Assembly (NCBI GenBank): GCA_035559815.1
Contig: DATMAT010000029.1
Location: forward strand, 66,485-116,522
Direction of reading: 5' to 3'
Source of the DNA: Thermodesulfobacteriota bacterium
GTDB lineage: Bacteria; Desulfobacterota_D; UBA1144; Nemesobacterales; CSP1-2
DNA: 50,038 nucleotides
Below, piece after piece: positions 1 to 7,954 of this stretch. The position numbers and the translations under genes were made by a program. Below the pieces are notes generated by a model, which saw only the letters and a program-made list of their open reading frames with translations, searched no databases and was not told where the DNA came from. Position 1 is the first letter of the stretch, and every line of letters begins with the position of its first letter.

Positions 1-678
1 TTCCAGAAGGTAGAAGGATTAGGCGGATTGCCCGTAGGGGTGAGCGGTAGGGTCTTAGGTCTCTTATCAGGGGGGATAGACTCACCCGTCGCCTCTTATT
101 TAATCATGAAGAGGGGATGTAACGTGGATTTTATCCACTTTCATGTTTTTTCCAATAACCAGGCAGTGGCTAAAACCAAAATTGCCGATTTGGTCTTGGC
201 TATCAACAAATACCAATTTGAATCCAGGGTTTTTCTGGCTCCCTATAAGCTGTTTCAGGTAGCTCTCATGAAAAATAGGGTTGGTCCGGGCTATGAACTA
301 ATCCTATTCAGGAGGTTCATTGCCAGGGTGGCCGAGAGGGTGGCCAGGGAATGGGGGTTACAGGCGCTTGTCACCGGTGACAGCCTGGGGCAGGTGGCAT
401 CTCAAACTATCGAAAACCTGAATTTAACCGGGAATGCGGTCTCCTTGCCTGTCTTACAGCCCCTAATTTCCTTCGATAAGGGGGAAATCGTTCGTCTAGC
501 GAGGCAAATAGGCACTTACGACATATCTATTAGGCCTTACAAGGACTGTTGTTCCATTATAGCCCCGAGTCCTAAAATCAAACCCCGCCTGTCGCATGTA
601 GAGGCGTACGAGCAAAGGATGAATATAGACCGGGTTATAAACGAGACCCTGGAATTGATCGAGGTATGTGAGTGGTGA
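1..678 (+). CDS. thiI: tRNA 4-thiouridine synthase ThiI, 5' end outside window
   Basis: The reading frame is open to the left edge, so the gene starts before the window; about 225 C-terminal residues are visible. They carry the GGLP linker followed by the PP-loop ATP-pyrophosphatase motif SGGIDSPVA, which adenylates uridine 8 of tRNA before sulfur transfer, and the ThiI-type segment DCCSIIAPSPKIKP near the end. The product acts in the cytoplasm in s4U formation and in some bacteria supplies sulfur for thiamine. The frame stops shortly after the PP-loop domain, so there is no C-terminal rhodanese domain as in the enterobacterial enzyme; this is the short form, where sulfur relay must use Cys residues in the core or a separate protein. 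The THUMP domain would lie upstream and is not seen. Family assignment is firm. Confidence 0.9.
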   Translation, partial: FQKVEGLGGLPVGVSGRVLGLLSGGIDSPVASYLIMKRGCNVDFIHFHVFSNNQAVAKTKIADLVLAINKYQFESRVFLAPYKLFQVALMKNRVGPGYELILFRRFIARVAERVAREWGLQALVTGDSLGQVASQTIENLNLTGNAVSLPVLQPLISFDKGEIVRLARQIGTYDISIRPYKDCCSIIAPSPKIKPRLSHVEAYEQRMNIDRVINETLELIEVCEW

Positions 679-849
679 TTAATTGAAGATTGGTTGTGTT
701 ACCCGGTCTTGAGATGCTTAGCGGATTATATATCGCTCATTACTTCGTATCCCTGGAATAATTGCTTACTATGCCGTCATTGCGAGCTATGTGGTTCCCT
801 GATTTTCTTCCCTCCTGATCGCTCCCCAGATCCCGACGCAATGACACCC

Positions 850-1016
850 GAGTGTTCACCCTTCGTCTCCGCTCCAGGGTGAAGGGTATGGTATTGCGTC
901 GAGCTTGTCCCTTCCTTCATGGTGAGTGCTTCGTCAAGCTCAGCATAAACTCCGTCGAACCATGAGCCTCTCGGTTGCGCTGGACGAACGGAGTTATCGA
1001 CGGGCTCACTACTCAG
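850..1016 (+). repeat. Dispersed repeat, copy 1 (copy 2 at 24320-24484)
   Basis: This stretch begins GAGTGTTCACCCTTCGTCTC, contains the hairpin CACCCTTC...GAAGGGT, then CCTTCATGGTGAG and AACTCCGTCGAACCATGAGC, and ends GCTCACTACTCAG. The same landmarks occur in the same order at 24320-24484, with small insertions and substitutions. Length and order conservation show one ~165-bp unit rather than chance fragments. No coding potential is seen. Confidence 0.7.
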
Positions 1017-1340
1017 GACGAACGGGTTTTATCTCTCTTTCCCATCTATCGCTTTTGCCCGGACACGGAGGTGTCATTGCGAGCCGCCGTTTTTTTGGTG
1101 GCGTGGCAATCTCACACAAAGTCATCCTGAGCCATGTCCTGAGCGGTAGCGAAGGAGTAGCGAAGGATCTAACGGATTGCTTCGCCCCCTTCGCTTTGCT
1201 CAGGGTCCTCGCAATGACACCCGAGTGTTCACCCTTTGGCTGGGGACCCGGGGCAGACGGATTTTTTTATTTCTCATCCCCAGCGGAAGTCAATCCACTC
1301 ATGTTGAGGAATTTCGTCATTCCTATAATCTGCCAATCTG

Positions 1341-1474
1341 TCATTCCCGCGCAAGCGGGAATCCAGTTTTTCAAAAAATGGATACCCGATAAAGCTTGTC
1401 CCCGCATGTTATCCGATTAATACTTTCGGATACAAGGTTTAGCGGGGAACATTCGGGGATGACATGCGGAGAGG
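1341..1474 (+). repeat. BIME-like pair of REP palindromes, copy 1
   Basis: The left half is TCATTCCCGCGCAAGCGGGA followed by ATCCA (stem ATTCCCGC/GCGGGAAT, loop GCAA), identical to 14913-14937. The right half ends GGGGATGACATGCGGAGAGG, also found at 14982-14999. The two halves are inverted versions of a TGTCAT...ATCCA unit separated by a linker, which is the layout of enterobacterial BIMEs. The central part has diverged from the second copy. Confidence 0.65.
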
Positions 1475-1882
1475 ATTCCGGTTAAACCGGGTGATCAAGG
1501 CTCAGGACAAACGTCTTTTATTAATCATATCAGCGGATGAAAATCCGCTCATGCTGAAGCCCTGAGCATCGTCGAAGGGTCGAAGCACGGTCTTTTGTTT
1601 AGTAAGAAGGGTGTTCGTCCTTCCCACGGTTTAACCGGGGAATCCGGCTCAGGAGCTTGTCCTGAGCCCTTGGACTCTACTCAGGATAAACTAGAGTGAA
1701 GGAGTTTGCTCTTTTTGTCATTCCGAACGAATGTGAGGAATCTTAAAAATTTTCATTATTTTAGGATTTCTCCCTTCGGTTGAAATGACAGTGAGAGGGC
1801 TGAAACGGGGCTATATTAGGATTTGGTGAATGATCGTCGGAAGTTACTCTAAAGTTACTATAATTTTATGTTGTCTTATTGC

Positions 1883-2419
1883 CTACCCGCCTGACACTTT
1901 AGGCGGAGAAGCATAATCCATAAACCCCCTCGGCTGGGGAGGACCATTATAAGAGAGTTTCTTCCACACTTCAGGATGTGTGTAATACAGGTTTATTATC
2001 GTTTCACGAAACTGCTTGAAAAAGGTCCTGTTCTTTACGCTGACGTGATTTATAACTTCCTCTTTCTCTTCTTTCTTCTCCAGTGCGTAAAATGGCTTTT
2101 TGAACTTGGTCTTGGAGATGGTATCCAGGTTCCAGAATCCGGCATCGAAAAAGCCCGCCGCTCCCGGGTCTTTTGAAATATTATCCATGAATATTCGCTT
2201 TATCCCCAACTTCTTTGCCCCGGGGACCAGGGTGTCTGCCAGCGCCTCCATGCTTTTTTGTGTTTCTCTGTTGAATACCTTAAACCCTTTTTGTATCTCG
2301 AATCCATCTTCGAATTTTTCCGTTTCTCCGAATGCTTGAAAAGGGAAGCTTGATATTAAGCCCTTTCCCAGCATTCCGACGGCGATGGTTTTTATAAAGT
2401 TTCTCCTACTCGGATTCAT
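1883..2419 (-). CDS. Gluconate 2-dehydrogenase subunit 3 family protein, Tat-exported
   Basis: This 178-residue protein starts with a twin-arginine signal (SRRNFIKTIAVG, residues 4-15) and a hydrophobic stretch, so it is likely exported folded to the periplasm. The rest resembles the small gamma subunit of membrane-bound sugar/alcohol dehydrogenases, with the early segment MEALADTLVPGA typical of that family. These subunits accompany a GMC flavoprotein and carry it through the Tat system. A GMC oxidoreductase lies just beyond the next gene, on the opposite strand (3485-5134). The start codon lies inside the end of the upstream lipoprotein gene (14-base overlap), so translation is probably coupled. 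Function is inferred from family and context; the substrate is unknown. Confidence 0.75.
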   Translation of the reverse strand: MNPSRRNFIKTIAVGMLGKGLISSFPFQAFGETEKFEDGFEIQKGFKVFNRETQKSMEALADTLVPGAKKLGIKRIFMDNISKDPGAAGFFDAGFWNLDTISKTKFKKPFYALEKKEEKEEVINHVSVKNRTFFKQFRETIINLYYTHPEVWKKLSYNGPPQPRGFMDYASPPKVSGG

Positions 2420-3236
2420 CCTCTTCGATAATCTCCTCTTGTTCAGCGATAATCTCCACCTTGATGTTGTTCTCCTTCTTCATTTCATCGACCTTCTCTT
2501 GGATCATCTTGCCCGTCTTTCTCGCTATTATGCGGTGCTTTATGGCATTGCTTACCTTCTGAAGAGGGACTTGCCTCACATCGGTAATTTGTAAGATTTT
2601 AAATTGGCCCCCGTCCTCTATGATTTCGCTTATAGTACCCACTTCTATCTTATCAAACTTTTTATAATGCATCTTGCCAAATTTCAGGTCCTTAACCACG
2701 GCCTTTTCACCCAGTTCTGATTTTATTTTTGCCGGGTCTTCTCCAGCCAGTAGTTTCTTGCGAACTTCCTCCGCAGTGGTTTTATCCGGAAGGGATATCT
2801 CTTTTACACTTATGAATGTGTATTTGTCCGGGTGTTTTTCGTAGTAATTCCTAATCTGCTCTTCGGTCACTTCTATTTCTTTAGCCTTGGGCAGCTCACT
2901 CAAAAGCTCCCTTTTCACTGTTTCCGCTATGACCCTCTTCTTGTAGTCATCTATTTCCCCTTGAAATCGTTTATCCAGCCCCTGTTTTAATCCCTCCTGG
3001 TAGAGGATCTCTTCATTTATGACCATTCTCAGTGGTCTTCCTTTTAAGTCTTCTTGGTATATCGGTTTTCCATTCACTCGGGCTACCACTTTCTTACCAG
3101 TGCCGCTTTCTTCTTTGTCAGCAGTGGTCACTTCTGTCTTAGTAGCGTCTTTTTTGGTTTCCTCTTTTTTCTCCGATTGGGTGCATGAAACATTGATGAG
3201 GGCAATCAACAGCAACAAAGGAAAAACTTTTCTCAT
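2406..3236 (-). CDS. SurA/PpiC-like peptidyl-prolyl isomerase lipoprotein
   Basis: A longer frame is open to 3302, but the start at 3236 is chosen because GGAGG sits 9-13 bases upstream of the ATG and the protein then begins with a lipoprotein signal (MRKVFPLLLLIALINVSC, lipobox NVSC). The 276-residue product has a Lys/Glu-rich linker, the SurA_N-like start VARVNGKPIYQEDL, and a parvulin-like region beginning TEEQIRNYYEKHPDKYTF. It would be anchored in the cell envelope and help fold exported proteins. The parvulin domain looks short and weakly conserved, so chaperone activity without isomerase activity is possible. It overlaps the Tat small-subunit gene downstream and may help assemble that dehydrogenase. 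Confidence 0.75.
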   Translation of the reverse strand: MRKVFPLLLLIALINVSCTQSEKKEETKKDATKTEVTTADKEESGTGKKVVARVNGKPIYQEDLKGRPLRMVINEEILYQEGLKQGLDKRFQGEIDDYKKRVIAETVKRELLSELPKAKEIEVTEEQIRNYYEKHPDKYTFISVKEISLPDKTTAEEVRKKLLAGEDPAKIKSELGEKAVVKDLKFGKMHYKKFDKIEVGTISEIIEDGGQFKILQITDVRQVPLQKVSNAIKHRIIARKTGKMIQEKVDEMKKENNIKVEIIAEQEEIIEEDESE

Positions 3237-3484
3237 GTTCTTAACTCCTCCGCTAAAGTCGTCGATTTTTTTAAGCAAACAATCTAACTGAATAATTGAC
3301 ATAGTTCAACAGTTTAATTATATTAACCGCTCAAATATTACACTATCTTTACTAACAAATTGTGAATGTTTAGAAACAAGGGCGTCCTTGTTCTTCTAGT
3401 TGGGAATAGGCATTCTTCGACAAGCTCAGAATGAGCGGATAACTGTACACTTAATCTTAAGAAAGGTTATATGGTTAATTATTA

Positions 3485-5134
3485 ATGTCTCAGAAAAATA
3501 AGAAATACGATTGTATTGTCATAGGGTCTGGTCCGGGCGGGGCGCCGTTTGCCTGGCGGCTCGCTTCAAAAGGCATGAACGTGCTGGTGCTCGAGACCGG
3601 AGACCGATATGATCCCCATAAGGACTATCCATTAACTAAGGATGATTGGGAAAAAAGTGGTTTCCCCTACCGGAAAAAGCTTCGGCTGGACTTTGGTAAG
3701 AGTCAAAGCCTTGATGAAAAATACGCTCAACTGAAATCTTGGAATAAAGCCTCCGGAAAGCTTAATCCTTCCAGCGAGAGGGTGTACCATCGGTACCAAC
3801 ACGTTCTTGGAGTGGGTGGAACCACGCTTCACTTCCAGGGTGAGGCCCATCGTCTCCATCCCAGCGCGTTTCGGATGAAGAGCCTTTTCGGTGTAGCCGA
3901 GGACTGGCCGGTAAGTTACGAGGATATAGAGCCTTATTATTCAGAAGTGGAAAAGATATTAGGCGTTGCCGGGCCGGAGGAGATACCGGGAAGACCGCGC
4001 AGCGTTTCCTACCCTCTTCCCCCTCACAAATTGAGCTATGCTAGTCAGGTCATTGGGAAGGGCTGCAAAGAACTGGGCCTCGAGCTTTTGCCTAATTCGG
4101 TGGCTATCCTCTCTATTCCATACCGTGAAACTCCGCCCTGTAATTATTGCAATGGGTGCGTCTGGGGATGTCCGAGAAAGGATAAAGGAACTGTGGATGT
4201 TACTTTTGTTCCCCTTGCCGAGAATACTGGAAGATGCGAGATTCTTACAAATTCCTTTGTATCAAGGATCGAAGTGGAAAAAAAGAATGGCCGGAAGAGG
4301 GCTAAAGGGGTTTTATACCGTGATAGAGACGGAAAGGAGCAGTTTGTGGAAGGGGATTACATTGCTGTTGCCTGCGGAGCGGTGGAGACTCCCAGGCTGC
4401 TCCTGAATTCGGGACTGAGCGGAAATGGGGTTGTGGGCAAAAATTTCATGGAAACGGTTTTTTACCAGGTGGTGGCTTTTCACCCGGAGAGGCTTGATTC
4501 ATACAGGGGAATCCCGATAGACGGCGTAATATGGAAATGGAATGAGCCTAGCAAGGAGCTGGGCTTTAAGGGTGGCTTCAGGCTATTCGCCACAGTCGGC
4601 AGCGCGGTAGGTCCGGTGAACTATGCACTTCGTTATCAAGAAGGCTGGGGAGAAGAGTTTGTGAAAGGAATAGAAAAATGGTTTGGCCACGCTGTCAGCA
4701 TGGGCGGGATCGGGGAATTTCTCCCCAACAAAGACACGTTTGTCACCGTCAGCGAAACGGTCAAGGATGAGTTTGGAGTGCCTGTTGCCAAGATACAGTC
4801 GTTCCTCGAGGACCCGGAGCTTAAGATAATGGATGCCATGGCCAAAACGTCCAAGGAGATTTTGAGAGCATCGGGTGCCGAAGAGATAGTGGAGGAGTCC
4901 TCTGCCTATGACTTTTTCAATGCAACGCACGTGTTCGGCACATGCCGGATGGGAAAGAACCCGGAGACATCGGTTGTGGGTTCGGACCTAAGAAGCCATG
5001 AGGTTGACAATTTGCTAGTTACCGACGCTAGCGTTTTCCCTTCTTCGGGCGGTGGTGATGCACCATCTCTAACCATAGAGGCTCTCAGTCTCAGAGCGGC
5101 CGACCTGCTCTTGGAGAATCTGAAAAAGGGGTAA
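3485..5134 (+). CDS. GMC-family FAD-dependent oxidoreductase with Cys cluster
   Basis: The 549-residue protein opens with a dinucleotide-binding fold (CIVIGSGPGGAPFAWRLA, residues 10-27; ELETGD-like end of strand 2 at 37-40). The GMC C-terminal domain includes THVFGTCRMG and DASVFPSSGGGDAPSLTIEA. Residues 219-229 form C-x2-C-x2-C-x3-C followed by Pro, the ferredoxin-like cluster of the gluconate/sorbitol dehydrogenase branch, so electrons may leave FAD through an Fe-S centre. It has no signal peptide and would rely on the Tat partner encoded at 1883-2419 for export. Members oxidise sugars or alcohols; the substrate cannot be read from sequence. A ~250-bp divergent spacer containing a repeat fragment (3412-3440) separates it from the partner operon. 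Confidence 0.85.
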   Translation: MSQKNKKYDCIVIGSGPGGAPFAWRLASKGMNVLVLETGDRYDPHKDYPLTKDDWEKSGFPYRKKLRLDFGKSQSLDEKYAQLKSWNKASGKLNPSSERVYHRYQHVLGVGGTTLHFQGEAHRLHPSAFRMKSLFGVAEDWPVSYEDIEPYYSEVEKILGVAGPEEIPGRPRSVSYPLPPHKLSYASQVIGKGCKELGLELLPNSVAILSIPYRETPPCNYCNGCVWGCPRKDKGTVDVTFVPLAENTGRCEILTNSFVSRIEVEKKNGRKRAKGVLYRDRDGKEQFVEGDYIAVACGAVETPRLLLNSGLSGNGVVGKNFMETVFYQVVAFHPERLDSYRGIPIDGVIWKWNEPSKELGFKGGFRLFATVGSAVGPVNYALRYQEGWGEEFVKGIEKWFGHAVSMGGIGEFLPNKDTFVTVSETVKDEFGVPVAKIQSFLEDPELKIMDAMAKTSKEILRASGAEEIVEESSAYDFFNATHVFGTCRMGKNPETSVVGSDLRSHEVDNLLVTDASVFPSSGGGDAPSLTIEALSLRAADLLLENLKKG

Positions 5135-5160
5135 TATCAAACTTCTCAAAATATGAGATT

Positions 5161-5250
5161 GATTGTCGGAGTTGGCCTGATGGTAATCAAAGGACTTCAA
5201 TAATGGACAAAGGAGAAGTAACCACCTTCTTTCTCCTCCCCCCTTGCTGG
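5161..5250 (+). repeat. Dispersed repeat, copy 1 (copy 2 at 27195-27293)
   Basis: The sequence starting GATTGTCGGAGTTGGCCTGA and continuing TGGTAATCAAAGGACTTC matches 27195 onward (GGTTGTCGGAGTTGGGCCGA, TGGTAATCAAAGAACTTC) base for base with scattered substitutions. In both places it runs into a C-rich/G-rich hairpin block. No coding potential. Confidence 0.65.
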
Positions 5251-5321
5251 GGGAGGATTAAGGTGGGGGGAGCTTATTTCCATTCACCCCTATCCTAACC
5301 TTCCCCCATCAAGGGGGAAGG
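5233..5321. repeat. Inverted pair of CCCCC..GGGGG hairpin repeats
   Basis: Left unit 5233-5271 contains CCCCCCTTGCTGGGGGAGGA then TTAAGGTGGGG. Right unit 5285-5321 is its near inverted complement (CACCCCTATCCTAACCTTCC then CCCATCAAGGGGGAAGG). Each unit is itself a hairpin, and the pair could fold into a long cruciform downstream of the GMC gene. A related block is at 27255-27295. It may terminate transcription, but there is no T-run. Confidence 0.6.
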
Positions 5322-5357
5322 AAGTAGAGGCTGTTTGAACGGATATGATTTGTACAG

Positions 5358-5471
5358 CGTTCACATAGCAAACATAAAAGAGTGGACCTAATTAAAAAAT
5401 GTTTTTATCTATCTAGAGGACTTGTTTTATGAGTGTGAACCGGTAGTTTCTAAACATTTTGGACAGGAGTG
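5358..5471 (+). repeat. 114-bp dispersed repeat, copy 1 (copy 2 at 22470-22585)
   Basis: Shared landmarks in order: CATAGCAAAC, ACCTA, a run into GTTTTT, CTATCT, then TTTTA..AGTGTGAA, GGT(A)GTTTCTAA, TTTT(A/G)GACAG(G/C)AGTG. The second copy precedes the Dabb gene. Neither copy codes for protein. It may be a degenerate mobile element or a conserved untranslated region. Confidence 0.65.
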
Positions 5472-5596
5472 GGGGTAATATACCAGTTCAATTGGCTGAC
5501 ATGCATATTGGAGACTGTCATTGCAGATCGCTTCGAGGAACCTCTATTGAGAGAATCGACCATACTCGAAGTAAGTACCTTGATAAAATTTCTTTT

Positions 5597-5624
5597 GTAG
5601 GGGCACGCTGCAGCGTGCCCCTAC
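5597..5624. repeat. GTAG...CTAC palindrome, core CACGCTG/CAGCGTG
   Basis: Perfect 28-bp palindrome: left arm GTAGGGGCACGCTG, right arm its exact complement. It lies 38 bp upstream of the chosen TTG start of the FG-GAP lipoprotein. The same core, with one more G:C pair, recurs at 45791-45820. Confidence 0.85.
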
Positions 5625-5662
5625 TACAACTCGCTTCTCTAAATGATAAGGAGGGTACACGT

Positions 5663-7162
5663 TTGCACGACCGCACTACATTATTCACGATAGTTCTTTT
5701 CATTATCTTCCTGGCATTTTATTTATGGTCCTGCAATGAGTCGGGAGATTCCTCCGGTGGTCCGGTTATACTGCCGGAATTTTTGAATGTCATTCAGGAG
5801 GTAGGAATAGGCGATGTGGGTAATCTTGGTCAGACCGCTGCCTGGGGAGACTTCGACGGGGACGGCAGACAGGATTTATTTGTAGCGAATACCGATTCCA
5901 GACCTCCCAACTCCTTTCTTTTCAAAAACTCCGGCGGTTCGTTTGTTGATGTAACCATGCCTGCCGGTATTTTCGATTTACCCCTGAGGAGTGCAGCCTG
6001 GGCGGATTATGACAACGACGGCCGGTTAGACCTGGTTGTCGGAACTATACAGGTGAATGAGCCGCCCATACTTTACCGGAACATCGATGGAGGCTTTTTT
6101 GAAGATGTGTCCGTGGAAGCCGGAATAACCGAGGAGGGCGGGATAACAAGCCATACCGTGTGGTCCGACTACGATGGCGATGGATTTGTGGATCTCTTTC
6201 AAGCGAATATCGGCGTATCCTTTCTTTACCGGAACGAAGGGGATGGAGCATTCAGCGAGGTATCTACGGAAAGCGGGCTTGGGGAGTTCCTTTTCACCAA
6301 TTCGGCAATATGGTTTGATTTCAACAACGACGGATTTCCGGACCTCTTTTTGGCAAACGACGGCGTAAACACTTTTTACAGTAATAACGGAGACGGAAGG
6401 TTTACTGATGTTACTGATACGGCCGGTTTAGGGGGCGACCCGGATTGGAATTCCGTTTCCGCCTGTGTAGGGGACTTCAACGGTGACGGCTTCTTAGACC
6501 TATATGTGGGCAATATTTCATCGTCGAGAAATGCCCTATACCGGAATAACGGAGACGGGACCTTCACCGACGTAACTTCAGAGACCGGAACCGGGGATGT
6601 TGGGGATGCCAGGACCTGTGCTTGGGTGGATTTTGATGCGGACGGTCGAATCGACTTATTTACCACAAACCACACTAGTCCTAGCAGGTTGTTTAGAAAC
6701 CTAGGAAATATGAGATTTGCCGATGTAGCGCCCGAAGTCGGATTGGATTTTCCCCTGGACGTTTTCGCCGCACCCTGGGGCGATTACAACAACGACGGGT
6801 TTATGGACGTCTTCTTGAACGGCCATATAGGAATTGCTCTCATGGAAAGCAGTGGGAATTCCAATAACTTTATCATAATCGAGCTTATTGGCGACGGTGT
6901 CCTCACAAATACCTCGGCGATTGGGACAAGGGTGCGGGTATCAACGTCGGGCAGGATGAATATAAGGGAGGTTTCCGGGGGAAAAGGTTGTTGTGAGCAG
7001 GACATGCTTCCGCTTCATTTTGGCGTGGGCGAGGCTACGCAAGCCGATTTAAGGGTTGATTGGACCAGTGGAGCAGTTTGCGAGTTCTCTAATTTAGACG
7101 TGCAGGGCGGTCGCCGGTTTGTCCTTTTTGAAGACCAGTGCGATTTCCTGGATTTGAATTAA
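5663..7162 (+). CDS. FG-GAP/VCBS repeat lipoprotein with UnbV (ASPIC) C-terminus
   Basis: The frame is open from 5459, but TTG at 5663 is chosen because AAGGAGG (5648-5654) precedes it and the product then starts with a hydrophobic signal ending in a lipobox (YLWSC); the upstream part would translate a palindromic repeat. The 499-residue protein has at least seven calcium-binding-type loops of the form D-[FY]-[DN]-x-D-G-x-x-D (for example DFDGDGRQDLF, DYDNDGRLDLV), the blades of an integrin-like beta-propeller. The C-terminus (IGTRVRV, REVSGGKGC, LHFGVG, VDWTSGAV) matches the UnbV/ASPIC module. It is probably on the outer surface or periplasmic face of the outer membrane, binding glycans or proteins. 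Its exact role is unknown. Confidence 0.85.
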   Translation: MHDRTTLFTIVLFIIFLAFYLWSCNESGDSSGGPVILPEFLNVIQEVGIGDVGNLGQTAAWGDFDGDGRQDLFVANTDSRPPNSFLFKNSGGSFVDVTMPAGIFDLPLRSAAWADYDNDGRLDLVVGTIQVNEPPILYRNIDGGFFEDVSVEAGITEEGGITSHTVWSDYDGDGFVDLFQANIGVSFLYRNEGDGAFSEVSTESGLGEFLFTNSAIWFDFNNDGFPDLFLANDGVNTFYSNNGDGRFTDVTDTAGLGGDPDWNSVSACVGDFNGDGFLDLYVGNISSSRNALYRNNGDGTFTDVTSETGTGDVGDARTCAWVDFDADGRIDLFTTNHTSPSRLFRNLGNMRFADVAPEVGLDFPLDVFAAPWGDYNNDGFMDVFLNGHIGIALMESSGNSNNFIIIELIGDGVLTNTSAIGTRVRVSTSGRMNIREVSGGKGCCEQDMLPLHFGVGEATQADLRVDWTSGAVCEFSNLDVQGGRRFVLFEDQCDFLDLN

Positions 7163-7252
7163 CATATACACTCTCTCTTTATCCCAAAGTTGTCTCCTGA
7201 AGTCAAAAAGAGTGTCGGCTAATAGAGGTTTATTGTTTTTAATTGATAGTCC

Positions 7253-7954
7253 ATGAAAAATCCTCTCTCCTTATCAGTGGTGCTTCCCGCCTATAACGAG
7301 GCGAAGAATATCAAAAAAACGGTCACGGAAGCGGTTTCCTATGTGGAGAAGAACTTTAAAGACTATGAGGTCATAGTGGTAAATGACGGCTCAACAGATG
7401 GAACCGGCGAAATCGTAGAAGAGCTTGCCATTACTAATCCAAAAATAATCCTGGTGAATCATGCAAAAAACTCCGGTTACGGCGCCGCCCTTCGTAGTGG
7501 ATTCGATAGGGCGTCTCTAGATTACCTTTTCCTCATGGATAGTGACGGACAGTTTGACATAAGCGACATAGAACGCTTTATTCCATTCATTAACACCTTC
7601 GATATCATAGTAGGCTACAGGGAAAAACGAGCCGACCCGGCTATTCGCTCTTTAAACACCTGGCTCTATCATCTTTACGTAGAACTTTTATTCGGCTTAA
7701 GAATGAAGGACATGGATTGTGCGTTTAAGATGTTTCCCCGGAGGGCTTATGAAGCGGTAAAGCCCATAAAATCCGGCGGGGCGCTCTTCAGCGCCGAGTT
7801 GATAATCAAGTGGAAAAGAAAGGGGTTTTCGATAAAAGAGGTACCGGTGAGGCACTTTCCCCGTAAATTTGGCAGGCAAACCGGTGCCAATATTCGGGTA
7901 ATACTCAGAATGTTCAGAGAATGCTGGAAGCTTAGAAATGAACTCAGGGAATAA
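7253..7954 (+). CDS. Family 2 glycosyltransferase, polyprenyl-phosphate mannose/glucose synthase type
   Basis: The 233-residue protein has the GT-A fold of DPM1-like enzymes: LPAYNEAKNI (11-20), VVNDGSTDGTG (42-52, nucleotide/metal Asp45), LMDSDGQFD (94-102, DxD-like), and DMDCAFKMFPR. Such enzymes move a hexose from a nucleotide sugar to polyprenyl phosphate on the cytoplasmic face. It has no long C-terminal membrane region, so it would be a peripheral protein. It is the first gene of a tight block: its end overlaps the next gene by 17 bases, and the following genes are GT-C transferases that use lipid-linked sugars, plus GtrA. The donor may be GDP-mannose, since a GDP-mannose pyrophosphorylase-like gene is at 19183. 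Sugar identity is not certain. Confidence 0.85.
   Translation: MKNPLSLSVVLPAYNEAKNIKKTVTEAVSYVEKNFKDYEVIVVNDGSTDGTGEIVEELAITNPKIILVNHAKNSGYGAALRSGFDRASLDYLFLMDSDGQFDISDIERFIPFINTFDIIVGYREKRADPAIRSLNTWLYHLYVELLFGLRMKDMDCAFKMFPRRAYEAVKPIKSGGALFSAELIIKWKRKGFSIKEVPVRHFPRKFGRQTGANIRVILRMFRECWKLRNELRE

Larger units (their letters stand above)
679..1882. repeat. Repeat-filled spacer without a convincing gene
   Basis: About 1.2 kb between thiI and the next gene contains no open frame that reads like a protein. It is a mosaic of short dispersed elements seen again elsewhere: TCATTGCGAGC/GCAATGACA fragments (near 778, 840, 1075, 1213), CTTCGACAAGCTCAGG-like fragments, a REP pair (1341-1474), and a unit at 1548-1592 plus 1611-1645 that recurs at 14861-14905 and 14775-14810. 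Open frames here (for example 926-1420) are built from these repeats and are rejected as genes. Confidence 0.75.

Noticed and set aside
694-1420. Open frames of 62-164 codons downstream of thiI
   Set aside because: They are composed of dispersed repeats that also occur in other spacers, have no ribosome-binding sites, and do not read like protein.
5459-5662. N-terminal extension of the FG-GAP lipoprotein frame
   Set aside because: It would translate part of the 114-bp repeat and a perfect palindrome; the lipoprotein signal and SD support TTG 5663.
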